This document shows positions 8,287 through 16,536 of a stretch of 64,000 nucleotides of DNA, piece by piece; the first letter of the stretch is position 1; each line of letters opens with the position of its first letter. Under the pieces are notes generated by a model. It did not search any database. It saw only the letters and a program-made list of their open reading frames with translations, and was not told where the DNA came from. The DNA comes from an uncultured Ruminiclostridium sp. (GTDB lineage: Bacteria; Bacillota; Clostridia; Oscillospirales; Ruminococcaceae), in assembly GCA_910588335.1 (NCBI GenBank), contig CAJUQV010000008.1, positions 1-64,000 of the forward strand, in the 5' to 3' direction. A program made the position numbers and the translations under genes.

Positions 8287-9161
8287 TTTGTTCCCTCCGC
8301 AAGCGAAATAAGATATTGTCCGTATTCGGTCATTTTAAGCTCTTCACCTAAAGCGAGCAACTGATCCGATGTGATAAAACCGCGCCGCCATGCAATCTCC
8401 TCGGGACAGGAAATATAAAAGCCCTGCATATCCTGAACCGTTCTTACGAATTCCGCCGCTTTCAGCATGCCCCGCGGCGAACCGGTGTCAAGCCACGCCA
8501 TGCCGCGTCCCATAAGGGTAACGCTAAGCTTTCCGCGAGACAGATAATCGTTGTTTATGGAAGTTATTTCAATTTCGCCCCTTGCCGAAGGCTGAACGTT
8601 TTCAGCGATTTTCACGACGTCATTATCATAAAAATACAGGCCGGGTACGGCATAGTTTGATTTGGGATTCCGAGGTTTTTCTTCAATGGAAATCACCTTG
8701 TATTTTTCATCAAATTCCACTACCCCGAACTCCTTGGGATTTGAGACGGGATAGCCGAATATTGCCGCCCCACCTCTTTTTATTTGTTCCTGAGCGTCCG
8801 ATAATATTTTTGAAAAAAACTGTCCGTAAAAGACGTTATCCCCCAAAACAAGACAAACGCTGTCGCTGCCTATAAAATCGGCGCCTAAAATAAATGCGTC
8901 CGCAAGACCGCGCGGCTTGTCCTGAATTTTGTATTCAATATGTATTCCAAGTTTAGAACCGTCGTCCAAAAGACGCTTATAATTAGATGTGTCTTCCGGG
9001 GTAGATATAATAAGTATATCACGAATTCCCGCCAATAATAAGACCGACAATGGGTAATATATCAAGGGCTTGTCGTATATTGGCAAAAGCTGCTTGCTTA
9101 CCGTTATTGTGTTGGGATATAAGCGAGTACCTTTACCGCCTGCTAAGATTATACCTTTCAT
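8283..9161 (-). CDS. rmlA: Glucose-1-phosphate thymidylyltransferase
   Basis: 292 residues. Makes dTDP-glucose from dTTP and glucose-1-phosphate, the first step of the deoxysugar branch. The nucleotide-binding signature GGKGTRLYP is at 8-16, and LVLGDNVFYG (about 106-115) supplies the metal-binding Asp. AAAGGATG precedes the ATG. It is tightly coupled to rmlB downstream and about 90 bases after the SDR gene upstream. Confidence 0.96.
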   Translation of the reverse strand: MKGIILAGGKGTRLYPNTITVSKQLLPIYDKPLIYYPLSVLLLAGIRDILIISTPEDTSNYKRLLDDGSKLGIHIEYKIQDKPRGLADAFILGADFIGSDSVCLVLGDNVFYGQFFSKILSDAQEQIKRGGAAIFGYPVSNPKEFGVVEFDEKYKVISIEEKPRNPKSNYAVPGLYFYDNDVVKIAENVQPSARGEIEITSINNDYLSRGKLSVTLMGRGMAWLDTGSPRGMLKAAEFVRTVQDMQGFYISCPEEIAWRRGFITSDQLLALGEELKMTEYGQYLISLAEGTK

Positions 9162-9251
9162 GATTCATCATCCTTTCGGGGAGTGATTTTTTCATTAAAC
9201 GGGAAGCCTGACCGAATAAAATTCCGTTTAATTCAAAGTTTATACAAGTTT

Positions 9252-10178
9252 TTAATCATTCGTGATATATGTGTCAAGCGCGTTTCGCGCCTTTAACCAT
9301 TCGGCTGTTTTCAGAATGCTTTCGCGGAAGTTCGATTTACATTCAAAGCCGGTATCGTTATAAAGAGCATCTAAATCAAAATCAGTGTAGTTAACAAAAG
9401 TTTCGTCTTTATACTCTCCGAATTTTAATTCGGATTTGCTGTGAAGTATATCTTTCATAGCAATAAGCTTTTCTTTAAAAGTTGATATATTGCGATGACC
9501 GACATAATATTGCTTAAAATTATAAGGTGATTCCGAAACGGCAATTATCCCGCTTACCGTATCGGAAATATACACCCAATCATTACATTTATCGCCCACA
9601 ATTAAAAATAAATCTTCATTGTTCATCAATTTTTTCAAAAAGGTATTTACAGCTTTTTGAGAAGTGTCGCCAACACCATAAGTGTTTGTAAGAATGGCAA
9701 TATTACATTCTACGCCGTTTTTACCGCACATTGCCATGCAATAATCAGCGGCAGCTCTTTTGGTTATACCATAATAATTTACCGGAAACATAGCGGAATC
9801 GGAAATCATGCTTTGATAACTCGAACCGCAGAAAACGAATCTTTTGACCAAAAGCTTTGTCGATATTTCACAAGCTTCACACACCGCGTCAATATTTTTA
9901 TTATGAAGCTTGTAATTATAATAATCCTCTCCCCCAAATGATCCCGCCCAAGCTAAGTGTATAAATAAATCAAATTGCCTGTCCGATATCAGTTTATCCA
10001 AAGTATTGTAGATACTGAAATCCGCAACTATGGGCGTGAATTTTTTATAATGTTCAAATTGAGTTAATTTGTTTTTATCAACATCAATACCAAATACCGC
10101 CGCATCTTTATCCAACAATGTTTTAACAACTGCGCTTCCGATAAAGCCGCCTGCTCCTGTTACAATAACTTTACTCAT
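9252..10178 (-). CDS. NAD-dependent epimerase/reductase (extended SDR), copy 1
   Basis: 308 residues from the ATG at 10178, behind AAAGGCGG; an upstream in-frame ATG at 10223 lies inside a palindrome and is less likely. The Rossmann motif GAGGFIGS is at 8-15 and the catalytic pair Tyr136/Lys140 sits in YYGITK. It is a close paralogue of the next upstream gene, with the last 35 or so residues almost identical. Given the 2,3-dehydratase and 3-ketoreductase in the operon, a likely job is 4-keto reduction of a dTDP-6-deoxy or 2,6-dideoxy sugar. It is not a clear RmlD. Substrate is inferred only. Confidence 0.85.
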   Translation of the reverse strand: MSKVIVTGAGGFIGSAVVKTLLDKDAAVFGIDVDKNKLTQFEHYKKFTPIVADFSIYNTLDKLISDRQFDLFIHLAWAGSFGGEDYYNYKLHNKNIDAVCEACEISTKLLVKRFVFCGSSYQSMISDSAMFPVNYYGITKRAAADYCMAMCGKNGVECNIAILTNTYGVGDTSQKAVNTFLKKLMNNEDLFLIVGDKCNDWVYISDTVSGIIAVSESPYNFKQYYVGHRNISTFKEKLIAMKDILHSKSELKFGEYKDETFVNYTDFDLDALYNDTGFECKSNFRESILKTAEWLKARNALDTYITND

Positions 10179-10213
10179 GCCGCCACCGCCTTTCGGCAGT
10201 AAAAACGATTTGT

Positions 10214-10253
10214 CACACAACATGAACGATTGAACAATCGTTCATGTTGTGTG
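10214..10253. repeat. 19-bp palindrome running into a (GT)n tract
   Basis: CACACAACATGAACGATTG (10214-10232) and CAATCGTTCATGTTGTGTG (10235-10253) are perfect inverted copies separated by AA. The right arm covers the stop of the upstream SDR gene and continues as an alternating GT tract to 10264, which encodes that protein's THTHTT tail. It could form a hairpin between the two SDR genes; the dinucleotide tract is prone to length change. Confidence 0.75.
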
Positions 10254-11183
10254 TGTGTGTGTGTCGGGCGCGTTCCGCGCCTTTAACCATTCGGCTGTTT
10301 TCAGAATGCTTTCGCGAAAATCCGATTTACATTCAAAGCCGGTATCGTTATATAAAGCGTCAAGGTCTCTTTGTGAATAATCTATATTCGCTCCGTCATT
10401 AAATTCACCAAAAAGCAAATCAACACTCGGATTTACAATATCTCTGATTTCAGTTATTAAATCCCGAAATATTTTTAATCTTCTGTGACCTACATAATAA
10501 CTTTTAAAGTTGCCCCCTTTTTCACTTATTGCAATAAAGGCGTCTACTATATCGTCAATATAAATCATATCATAGTAATTATTCCCCTCAATAAGCTTAG
10601 GAGATATATTATTAAGTAACTGATTTATAACAATATTTGGAAGCGTCTGTGATTCGTTTCCCTCTCCATAAGCCATGCTAATCAATCCTGCATTATATTC
10701 TATATCAAGGTTATATGCTAAAGTCTTGCATATTACCTCAGCGGCGAGTTTTGATGTAGAGTATATATATGAATATCTTGGAGAAAAGCTATCGGAATTT
10801 ATGAATGCCTTAATTTCAATCTCATTTTTTGTGCCTGCCATAATAAACTTTTTGCAATCCAATTTTTTAGCTTCCACTATTGCGTCACACGAGTACTTAG
10901 CGTTGTTAAGCTGAAGTTCATAGTCTTTCAATGCGTTTCCGAAAAAACCCTGCCACGCAAAATGAAAAAAGGCGTCAAAACATTTATCGTTAACTAATTC
11001 ATTCAGCTTGTTATAAACCGAAAAATCCGCAACGACAGGTATAAAATCGCCGTATTTTTTCATCTCTTTAAGCTTGTCGGCACTGACGTCAATACCGTAA
11101 ACCTTAACGCCTTGCTTAAGAAGCTTACGGGTAAAAGCTCCGCCGATAAATCCGGTTGCTCCGGTCACAATCACTTTTTTCAT
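10242..11183 (-). CDS. NAD-dependent epimerase/reductase (extended SDR), copy 2
   Basis: 313 residues. The Rossmann motif GATGFIGG is at 8-15, and Tyr141/Lys145 lie in YSTSK. It is a tandem paralogue of the gene at 9,252: the first 70 residues and the last 40 are clearly alike, the middle differs more. The C-terminus ends in THTHTT, encoded by a CA/GT dinucleotide tract. The start overlaps the rmlC stop (TAATG). It is probably a 4-ketoreductase or 4-epimerase acting on the dTDP-deoxysugar; the divergent centre suggests a different substrate or stereochemistry from copy 1. Confidence 0.85.
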   Translation of the reverse strand: MKKVIVTGATGFIGGAFTRKLLKQGVKVYGIDVSADKLKEMKKYGDFIPVVADFSVYNKLNELVNDKCFDAFFHFAWQGFFGNALKDYELQLNNAKYSCDAIVEAKKLDCKKFIMAGTKNEIEIKAFINSDSFSPRYSYIYSTSKLAAEVICKTLAYNLDIEYNAGLISMAYGEGNESQTLPNIVINQLLNNISPKLIEGNNYYDMIYIDDIVDAFIAISEKGGNFKSYYVGHRRLKIFRDLITEIRDIVNPSVDLLFGEFNDGANIDYSQRDLDALYNDTGFECKSDFRESILKTAEWLKARNAPDTHTHTT

Positions 11184-11755
11184 TATTTATTTTCCCCCAA
11201 AGTAAAATTAACGTCACTTTGTGCTAAAGTAGGCGCTTTGGTATCCTTTTCCGAAATCACGGGAGAATCCGTACCCCAATCAATAGCTATATCGGGGTCG
11301 TTCCAAGCGATAGCTCTGTCAAGCTCCGGGTAATACCATTGGTCAACCTTATACTGTACCTCGCAATTATCCTCCAAAGTTATAAATGCGTGTCCAAATC
11401 CGCTTGGAATCCATATTTGCTTTCTGTTTTCGGCGGATAATTCAACGGAGATCCACTTTTTAAAGGTTGAGGAATCCTTTCTGAGGTCTACCGCGTAATC
11501 CATTACTCTTCCCCTTGTACATCTCACAAGTTTTAACTGAGGTTTCGGATTATTCTGAAAATGAATACCCCTGATTATCCCTTTTCTTAACGACAAAGAG
11601 TGATTATCTTGAATAAATATAGGATTCAATCCGTATTCAGCCATTGTGCGGGATGAATACGTTTCACAATAATAGCCTCTGAAATCCTCAAAATACACAG
11701 GTTCAATAATTTTCACACCGTCAAGCCCTAATTCGGTAATTTTTAAAGCTGCCAT
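11183..11755 (-). CDS. rmlC: dTDP-4-dehydrorhamnose 3,5-epimerase family
   Basis: 190 residues, normal for RmlC. The cupin core has the catalytic His65 in RGIHFQ, the FRGYYCETY start, WIPSGFGHAF, and VQYK..WYYPELDRAIAWNDP near the active-site Tyr. It epimerises C5 (and C3) of a 4-keto-6-deoxy sugar. In a 2,6-dideoxy pathway such enzymes act as 5-epimerases after the 2,3-dehydratase and 3-ketoreductase. It overlaps the next SDR gene by one base. Confidence 0.93.
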   Translation of the reverse strand: MAALKITELGLDGVKIIEPVYFEDFRGYYCETYSSRTMAEYGLNPIFIQDNHSLSLRKGIIRGIHFQNNPKPQLKLVRCTRGRVMDYAVDLRKDSSTFKKWISVELSAENRKQIWIPSGFGHAFITLEDNCEVQYKVDQWYYPELDRAIAWNDPDIAIDWGTDSPVISEKDTKAPTLAQSDVNFTLGENK

Positions 11756-11760
11756 ATAGG

Positions 11761-12768
11761 TTATTTCCTTTCAAATTTTTCCATTAACTTGCTTTGATTG
11801 CGAATGGTTTCATAATTTGAATACCTGATTTTTTCATCATTAAGACACTCCCCAAAAAACTCAATTGATTTCATAAAAGTATCATCGGCGGGAAGCGTAA
11901 ATGTTTGCTCTCCTTCAGCATTTTTGATTACAACAGTAGTTTGAAAGCCATCGGGAGCAGTTAAAATTCTGCCGGTAAACAAGGTTCCGCCGCTGCCCCA
12001 GATATTCAAATCACAGCGGTAGCTGTTGTCCATTCCAAAGGCAACCTGTGCGGTTAAGCCCTTGTTGTTTACAAGCGTGGCGCTGCCGAAAATATCGACG
12101 TCAAAGCCATTCTTTGAATTAAGCTGTGAAGTCGTAATTTTTGCGGTTTCTCCCAAAAGCATGGAAGCTAATTTAACCGTGTAGCCGCCGCAGTCCAGAA
12201 GCGCGCCGCCGCCTGATTTTTTATCGTAGCGAAAATCGTTTGCTCCCCGAAAGGGAAAACCGAAATCAATACGAATCAGGCGTATATCGCCTATTATCCC
12301 TTCCGATATTTTCTCTTTTATCCACCGGATTTGCGAGTGGAAAGCAAACATATAGTTTTCGTGTACCGCAAGATTTTTCGCCTTTGCTGTTTCAATAAGC
12401 TTCTCGGCGTCGGATAAATTCGTGGTAAAGGGCTTTTCCAGAAGCACGTGCTTTCCGTTTTCCAGCGCCATTTTTGCCCACTTAAAATGGAGAGCGGGAG
12501 GAAGGGGGATATATACCGCGTCGATCTCATTCGAGGTTAAAAGACTTTCATATCCCCCGAACAGTTTACCGCCGTGAGCTTCAATAAATTTATCTGCTTT
12601 TTCAAGCTCGGAGGATTTTATTTCGTCATTATCGGCGCCGGAAAATTCCCTTTCCGTTGCCGCCGCAATGCCTATGTATTCAAAATTTTTAAGCTTTTTA
12701 ACGGCGGGCATAAAACGCCTGAACGCTATTTCCGACGGACAGAGCACGCCTGTTTTTATTTTGTTCAT
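11761..12768 (-). CDS. Gfo/Idh/MocA oxidoreductase, likely NDP-hexose 3-ketoreductase
   Basis: 335 residues. The N-terminal Rossmann fold carries the family EKPF motif at 111-114 (Lys112), ENYMF follows, and the C-terminal sheet has FRYDKKSGGGALLDCGGY. That last signature resembles TylC1/KijD10-type sugar 3-ketoreductases. It sits directly after the NDP-hexose 2,3-dehydratase (14 bases apart), the usual partner: the dehydratase makes an unstable 2-deoxy-3,4-diketo sugar that this enzyme reduces at C3. AAGGTGA precedes the ATG. Family confidence is high; the substrate comes from context. Confidence 0.88.
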   Translation of the reverse strand: MNKIKTGVLCPSEIAFRRFMPAVKKLKNFEYIGIAAATEREFSGADNDEIKSSELEKADKFIEAHGGKLFGGYESLLTSNEIDAVYIPLPPALHFKWAKMALENGKHVLLEKPFTTNLSDAEKLIETAKAKNLAVHENYMFAFHSQIRWIKEKISEGIIGDIRLIRIDFGFPFRGANDFRYDKKSGGGALLDCGGYTVKLASMLLGETAKITTSQLNSKNGFDVDIFGSATLVNNKGLTAQVAFGMDNSYRCDLNIWGSGGTLFTGRILTAPDGFQTTVVIKNAEGEQTFTLPADDTFMKSIEFFGECLNDEKIRYSNYETIRNQSKLMEKFERK

Positions 12769-12782
12769 AATTAAATTTCACC

Positions 12783-14213
12783 TTAAAAATCCAACAGCGA
12801 CAGCAAATTCCGAAGCTGTATATTTAAAACGTTGTTGTACTGCACCATATGATTAAGTGTTTTATAGTCCAGCCAAAAGTACCCGTCAGACAGTTCTCCT
12901 ATTTGTTCTGGACGTACCTTTATAATGACGTTTTTGTTTTCCTCATGATAAAATCTTCCGCCCTCTTCGGACAAAATAACGTTGTTTTTTATCTCCGCGC
13001 CGCTGTCACACAACTCAAAGAAAAGCTTGTCCATATGGGAATAGTCATTTTCGGCAGCAGACGATTCAAGCTGTACGGTGGGCGCCAGTTCAATTCCGTC
13101 AAAGCATCCGGCTTCGGGTTTTGCGTGTACAAGGAACTTTCTTACCCCGTCAAAATCCGCGGTAATAAGACCAAAGACAGCCATTCCTTCCGCTTCGAAA
13201 AGAGGCTGTGTCCAATGAGTGACTTCTCTTCCTTCTATTTCTATATCACAAAAAATTACTTTAAAGGGGTAGCCTGTTTTATGAGTAATTCCGCTGTCGG
13301 TAAAATTCCAGTTTTTCATTTCAGTTAGCGGTATAATTTTATTTTCACGGGAATGAAGCATTTTATAGTCGTTTATGTAATGGTAAACCTTTACAAAGTC
13401 CTGCTCATTGTCATTGAACATTGAGCGGAAAAGCGCTTTGTCCGAAAACATTTCGTAAATCTCGCACTTCTCCATATCTGTCAGTTTGGCGCTGCAATAC
13501 GGTATGCAGGACAAAACGGTTCGCGTGTCCATGTTGACGAGATTGTGGATTTTCATTAACTGTTTAATCGTGCCCAGTGTCATCCACATATGGCTTGGAA
13601 GTATTTCAATATCTTCATTGACAATTATTATGATATTCCTGTTTCTTTTGCCCAAAAATCTTGAAGACTGCTCCGACTGTATCTGATCCACGATTATGTT
13701 TTCCGGTTTTGCGTTTAAAAAATAATCCAGATAAGCGGGCTTCTTACCGCTGTGCTTTTGGGTAAAGTTGCTTTTTGTGGCTTGAATAGTGGGGGATATT
13801 TGGATTTTGTTTACATTTCCCGGTTCAATTTTTGCCTGCATAAGAAATTTTAAAACGCCGTCAATTTCTTTGCAGATAATGCCGAGATAGCCTATTTCGT
13901 TTTGTATCAGAACAGGCTGTTCCAATATCACTTCTCCGCCGCAAAACTGCTGTAAGCCTCTGATTTGGAAAAAGCTGTTGTTGTGGTTTCGTATTTCGCC
14001 TTTTTCTTTGTCGTAAAACCATGCGTCGCTGTCGGAAAGATTGGTTTTGGTTATATTTACTTTAAGATTTTCGTTTTTTTCGGCTACCAATGAAAATATA
14101 TCTTTTAAAGCCCGTTCATCCGATGTTATGTACTCGGATTTAATCATCCGTGAAACCGGATTCATATGTGAACACGCTCTAATAAAATCTAAAGTATAAT
14201 TTCTTTCTTTCAT
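12783..14213 (-). CDS. NDP-hexose 2,3-dehydratase (EvaA/TylX3 family)
   Basis: 476 residues, the usual size, built of two related halves (about 60-260 and 310-475). Half 1 has DAWFYDKEKGEIRN, SFFQIRGLQ, EIGYLGIICKEIDGVLKFLM, QAKIEPGNVNKIQISPT and ATKSNFT. Half 2 repeats THWTQPLFE, GVRKFLVHAKPEAG and IELAPTVQ. These match the EvaA/TylX3/SpnO family, which removes the C2 hydroxyl from dTDP-4-keto-6-deoxyglucose, the committed step to 2,6-dideoxyhexoses. Such enzymes are best known from antibiotic clusters; here it is in a surface-glycan operon next to rmlA, B and C. AGAGG precedes the ATG. Confidence 0.94.
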   Translation of the reverse strand: MKERNYTLDFIRACSHMNPVSRMIKSEYITSDERALKDIFSLVAEKNENLKVNITKTNLSDSDAWFYDKEKGEIRNHNNSFFQIRGLQQFCGGEVILEQPVLIQNEIGYLGIICKEIDGVLKFLMQAKIEPGNVNKIQISPTIQATKSNFTQKHSGKKPAYLDYFLNAKPENIIVDQIQSEQSSRFLGKRNRNIIIIVNEDIEILPSHMWMTLGTIKQLMKIHNLVNMDTRTVLSCIPYCSAKLTDMEKCEIYEMFSDKALFRSMFNDNEQDFVKVYHYINDYKMLHSRENKIIPLTEMKNWNFTDSGITHKTGYPFKVIFCDIEIEGREVTHWTQPLFEAEGMAVFGLITADFDGVRKFLVHAKPEAGCFDGIELAPTVQLESSAAENDYSHMDKLFFELCDSGAEIKNNVILSEEGGRFYHEENKNVIIKVRPEQIGELSDGYFWLDYKTLNHMVQYNNVLNIQLRNLLSLLDF

Positions 14214-14225
14214 TGATCTGCCTCT

Positions 14226-15194
14226 TTATATTTTGTCATTATCATCAAACAGTTCACTTTGAATAACATATCTTGGCCTACCCTTTGCTTCGGAATAAAT
14301 TTTTCCTATGTATTCCCCGATTATACCTAAAAAGAATATTTGAAGTCCGCCTAAAAACCAGATAGAGCACATTATACTGGGCCATCCCAAAGCAGTTGCG
14401 GAATTGGAAACAAAATGCCCGATAAAAACCCAAAAAAAAGCTATTATGCTTAAAGCCGAAATTATTATTCCGGTATTTGCTATAATTTTCAACGGTTTAA
14501 CGCTGAATGAAGTAATTCCATCCACCGCGAAAGACAGCATTTTCTTTAAAGGATATTTACTTTCACCCGCAAACCGCTCGTGCCTTTCATAATACACACA
14601 ATCGCTCTTAAAACCGATTTGCGGAATTATTCCTCTCAGAAAAAGATTGAACTCCTTATATTCCGATAATGCGTCAAGCACTCGATTGCTCATCAGACGA
14701 AAGTCCGCGTGATTAAATACAACGTCTACACCCATGATTTTCATAAATTTATAAAAGCTTTCGGCGGTAAATCTTTTAAAAAAAGTGTCTGTTTTTCTGG
14801 AGCTGCGAACACCATAAACCACATCATTCCCCGAATGATATTTTTTAACCATTTCATCAATAGCGTTAATATCGTCCTGCAAATCCGCGTCCAAGGTTAT
14901 CGCTATATCACAGCGGTCTTTTACAGTCATTAACCCTGCCATAACAGCATTTTGATGCCCCTTGTTTTTTGATAAATTTATACCGGAAAAAATAATATTT
15001 TCATCATGAAGACGTGAAATTATTTCCCAAGTACTATCTTTGGAACCGTCGTTAACAAATACAATTCTGCTTTCTTCCGAAATAAGTTTTTCTTCTGTAA
15101 GTTCTTTATATTTTTCAAGCAAACGCTTTGACGTTTCCGGCAAAACAGCTTCCTCATTATAACAAGGAACAACAATATATAAAATATTCCTCAT
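14226..15194 (-). CDS. GT2 polyprenyl-phosphate glycosyltransferase (GtrB/DPM1-like)
   Basis: 322 residues. The GT-A catalytic domain starts YIVVPCYNEE and has the metal-binding LDADLQDD around residue 100; two C-terminal membrane spans (about 232-255 and 265-290) anchor it. Enzymes of this layout move a sugar from a nucleotide donor to undecaprenyl phosphate on the inner face. The next gene downstream is not another GtrB but the 2,3-dehydratase; the gene upstream carries a GtrA flippase domain and a later one a GT-C transferase, the usual three-part GtrA/GtrB/GT-C modification set. GGAGG precedes the ATG. Confidence 0.92.
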   Translation of the reverse strand: MRNILYIVVPCYNEEAVLPETSKRLLEKYKELTEEKLISEESRIVFVNDGSKDSTWEIISRLHDENIIFSGINLSKNKGHQNAVMAGLMTVKDRCDIAITLDADLQDDINAIDEMVKKYHSGNDVVYGVRSSRKTDTFFKRFTAESFYKFMKIMGVDVVFNHADFRLMSNRVLDALSEYKEFNLFLRGIIPQIGFKSDCVYYERHERFAGESKYPLKKMLSFAVDGITSFSVKPLKIIANTGIIISALSIIAFFWVFIGHFVSNSATALGWPSIMCSIWFLGGLQIFFLGIIGEYIGKIYSEAKGRPRYVIQSELFDDNDKI

Positions 15195-15219
15195 TTTATT
15201 TGTCCTCCAAGATCACTCG

Positions 15220-16497
15220 CTACTTAAGTTTCAGCTTATAAATGATGTTTCGTGCTGCCATATTAAGCTTGACAAATATTTTAAAACGAATAAAGTCGTA
15301 TTCATTAAATTTAATTTTACCCAATTTCCTATGTCTCTCAAAAAAATATATTTGCATTTGATAAAGTACTTTTTTCTTATCGGCGTTCATTTTAACGGAA
15401 GTAGACTCATCACTTGTCCTGAAAGCGGCAACAGGTTCGGATATGTAATAAACATCGCCTATATAAGATAATAATACGGCGGCGTCCCAATCAACACAAA
15501 AATAAAAGGGAACTGTTTCATCGCCGTATACATTATTTTCAACAGCGTCCTGAGTTTTAAACATCGTTATACTCGGTTCGCTGTAATAGTTTCTTGCATC
15601 GGAAAACGTTTTTTTTATAAAGGCTTTTCCATCGAATATCTTATCGCTCTTGTATTTTTGTCGTTTCATAATAACTTGGCCATTCGGTTTTATTATATTT
15701 GACGCACCTGTTACAACAGTAACCGAAGGGTTATTTTCAAATGCAAATACCTCTTTTTTTAAACAATCTTTGTACATTAAGTCATCCTGACAAAGCAGCT
15801 TAAAATATTTTCCCGTCGCTTGATGTACACAGTTTTTAAAATTACCTGCCAGCCCATGTTTTCCGCTGTTTTCAACAATCCGGATTCTTTTGTCATTATA
15901 ACTTTTAACTATGTCTGTTGTTTTATCTGTACTGCCGTCGTCGCTGACAATCAGTTCCCAATTGGTATAAGTCTGGTTTAAAACAGAATCAATGGCGTCG
16001 GCGATAAATAAAGCTCCGTTATAAGTCGGAATACATATACTGACTAACGGTTCATGTTTCTCGACAATGTCCGATACTGTGTTTTCACGCATAACGTTCT
16101 CCTTCTTTTTGTAAACCCAGAATTTATTTAAACAAAAGTTCAGCGGTATAGTTATCATAAGATTAATAATGGGCGCTGTTTCTTCGGAAATTTTTCCTAT
16201 ACTGACTTCAAGATATAACAATAGGGTGCTTAATCCCAATGAAATTCCATAACTTAAAAAGGTTTTAAATATTTCATTAAATTTTCGAGCCTTATTTTGT
16301 TTTGTTTTCTTTGAAAAGACAAATTTGCTGTTTAATAAATAAGCGTTTAATGTGCTTACTATAAATCCGATAACATTTCCGATAATATAATAACCGTCGT
16401 CTATCCATATAAAAAGGTAGTATATCGTCAAAGAAATAATCGTATTTAAAGCGCCCACAAATCCAAACTTAATAAATTGCTTAAAAAGACCTATCAC
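15220..16497 (-). CDS. GtrA flippase domain fused to a GT2 glycosyltransferase
   Basis: 425 residues from a GTG behind GGGGG. Residues 1-130 are a four-helix GtrA-like membrane domain (start FKQFIKFGFVGALNT, end PLNFCLNKFWVYKK), normally a separate protein thought to flip lipid-linked sugars. Residues 150-425 are a GT2 domain with VSICIPTYN, VSDDGSTD and the catalytic LCQDDLM. The junction holds a strong internal ribosome site AAGGAG (16104-16099) six bases before an in-frame ATG at 16092 (MRENTV), so the GT2 part may also be made alone. Whether this is a true fusion or two genes joined by a lost stop should be tested. Confidence 0.88.
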   Translation of the reverse strand: MIGLFKQFIKFGFVGALNTIISLTIYYLFIWIDDGYYIIGNVIGFIVSTLNAYLLNSKFVFSKKTKQNKARKFNEIFKTFLSYGISLGLSTLLLYLEVSIGKISEETAPIINLMITIPLNFCLNKFWVYKKKENVMRENTVSDIVEKHEPLVSICIPTYNGALFIADAIDSVLNQTYTNWELIVSDDGSTDKTTDIVKSYNDKRIRIVENSGKHGLAGNFKNCVHQATGKYFKLLCQDDLMYKDCLKKEVFAFENNPSVTVVTGASNIIKPNGQVIMKRQKYKSDKIFDGKAFIKKTFSDARNYYSEPSITMFKTQDAVENNVYGDETVPFYFCVDWDAAVLLSYIGDVYYISEPVAAFRTSDESTSVKMNADKKKVLYQMQIYFFERHRKLGKIKFNEYDFIRFKIFVKLNMAARNIIYKLKLK

Positions 16498-16536
16498 ACA
16501 GTTTTCCCCCTGCGCCGAAAAGTAAATTGTTTGTAT

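Noticed and set aside
10179..10223. N-terminal extension of the SDR gene
   Set aside because: The extra 15 codons start in a palindrome and precede the fold; the ATG at 10,178 has AAAGGCGG ahead of it and begins directly with the Rossmann strand.
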